DNA of 64,000 bases, taken from contig CP104100.1 in assembly GCA_025163595.1 (NCBI GenBank), forward strand, positions 2,108,001 through 2,172,000, written 5' to 3'. Below the pieces are notes generated by a model. It made no database searches, was not told where the DNA came from, and saw nothing but the letters and a program-made list of their open reading frames with translations. Position numbers and translations under genes: made by a program. Of the stretch, positions 63,421 through 64,000 are shown piece after piece. This stretch comes from Phaeobacter sp. G2 (GTDB taxonomy: Bacteria > Pseudomonadota > Alphaproteobacteria > Rhodobacterales > Rhodobacteraceae). Position 1 is the first letter of the stretch. Each line of letters opens with the position of its first letter.

Positions 63421-63897
63421 ATGAAGAGACTATCTCTGACACTGGCCGTGAGCCTGATCGGGAGTGCAGCCCTGGCGGCAGAGGTCGCGCCAAAGGATGT
63501 GCAATTTGACGAGGATGGCGCAGTTGCGGCCTCCTTGACCGGCAAACCAGGTGATGCGGCAAGCGGTGCTGTTATCGCAGGCACCAAATCGCTGGGCAAC
63601 TGTGTCGCCTGTCACCAGCTGACAGCCTTGGCTGATGTGCCGTTTCACGGCGAAATCGGCCCGTCGCTGGATGGCGCCGGGGATCGCTGGACCGAAGCGG
63701 AGCTTCGCGGTTTGATGACCAATGCCAAAATGACCTTTGAAGGCACAATGATGCCTGCATTCTACAAGGTCGACGGCTTTTTGCGTCCTGGTGATGCCTA
63801 TACCGGCAAGGCCCCCACAGAGGCGCTGACACCGATCCTGTCCGCCCAGGAAATCGAAGATGTGATCGCGTTCATCGCGACCCTAAAAGAAGAGTAA
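63421..63897 (+). CDS. soxX: SoxX, c-type cytochrome subunit of SoxAX
   Basis: A 158-residue periplasmic monohaem cytochrome which, with SoxA, attaches thiosulfate to SoxYZ. Signal MKRLSLTLAVSLIGSAALAA is followed by the haem site GNCVACHQL (about residue 59-67) and an axial-methionine segment in GTMMPAFYKVDG (about residue 109). The ATG at 63421 has a GGGAGG site. It precedes soxY by 47 bases. Confidence 0.94.
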   Translation: MKRLSLTLAVSLIGSAALAAEVAPKDVQFDEDGAVAASLTGKPGDAASGAVIAGTKSLGNCVACHQLTALADVPFHGEIGPSLDGAGDRWTEAELRGLMTNAKMTFEGTMMPAFYKVDGFLRPGDAYTGKAPTEALTPILSAQEIEDVIAFIATLKEE

Positions 63898-63944
63898 AGC
63901 GAGGGCGACAGCCCAGCCGCTTTGCGAAACGTCAAAGGAGACAT

Positions 63945-64000
63945 ATGATGGAGTTCTCACGCCGTGAGACCCTGGGCATGGCCCTGGGTGCTGCTGTGAT
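63945..64000 (+). CDS. soxY: SoxY, sulfur-carrier subunit (5' end only)
   Basis: The gene begins with ATGATG behind AAAGGAG and encodes a Tat signal (EFSRRETLGMALG), as SoxY needs for export of the SoxYZ complex. Only 18 residues are inside the window; the C-terminal GGCG carrier motif lies beyond the right edge. The assignment rests on gene order soxX-soxY and the Tat signal. Confidence 0.8.
   Translation, partial: MMEFSRRETLGMALGAAV

Overview
The window is high-GC alphaproteobacterial DNA that most resembles a marine Rhodobacteraceae (Roseobacter-group) chromosome. The grounds are a thiosulfate-oxidation (sox) cluster with an ArsR-type SoxR, a seven-subunit Mrp antiporter with fused A and B subunits, a roseobacter-type Hint-domain protein, osmoregulated periplasmic glucan genes, a PhoX phosphatase and a tmpA/tmpB-like organophosphonate pair. 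I saw no rRNA, tRNA, CRISPR array or intact insertion sequence. All assignments come from reading the sequence; no database search was run.

Layout. 1-1.8 kb: acyl-CoA synthetase (cut by the left edge) and a DMT exporter. 1.9-5.75 kb: an ECF sigma/anti-sigma module with DUF4394, fasciclin, exported MsrB and DoxX genes; two near-identical candidate ECF promoters (GAAAC-N17-CGTGGTTC) precede DUF4394 and fasciclin. 6-7.7 kb: an MFS exporter divergent from a MerR regulator, with a 19-bp-spacer promoter between them. 8-11.1 kb: cryptochrome/photolyase, DUF2256 and a PF04244-type photolyase, all joined by 4-nt overlaps. 11.2-14 kb: a LysR regulator and the tmpAB-like pair for trimethylaminoethylphosphonate breakdown. 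14.3-18.4 kb: an accessory block with a sulfotransferase, a Hint protein and an RTX protein.

18.8-29.3 kb: fatty-acid beta-oxidation (FadJ-type, cupin, thiolase, GST, two acyl-CoA dehydrogenases and a small basic protein), then two paralogous MerR regulators and two hotdog thioesterases. 29.4-38.9 kb: MATE exporter, ArsC, PyrD, a DUF952-DUF1330 fusion, periplasmic 5'-nucleotidase, SRAP peptidase, and tRNA 2-selenouridine synthase converging on a SelD-flavoprotein fusion. 39.1-45.1 kb: Mrp operon (AB-C-D-E-F-G), every junction overlapping by 4 nt.

45.5-57.2 kb: Tat-type rhodanese, exported esterase, the opgC-opgG/D-opgH operon, a TTC38-like TPR protein, a CaiB CoA-transferase coupled to a TPP enzyme, and DUF302. 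57.4-59.5 kb: PhoX, with a five-copy 14-bp tandem array upstream. 59.7-64 kb: sox region, with soxT-soxR-soxS on the minus strand divergent from soxV-soxW-soxX-soxY; soxY runs off the right edge.

Functionally the window combines stress repair (ECF/MsrB module, photolyases, SRAP), nutrient scavenging (phosphonate, phosphate monoesters, nucleotides, thiosulfate), lipid catabolism and ion/osmotic homeostasis (Mrp, OPGs). The most informative unexplained signals are the paired ECF promoters, DUF2256 locked between two photolyases, the tmpAB locus, the array upstream of phoX and the SqrR-like cysteine pair in SoxR.
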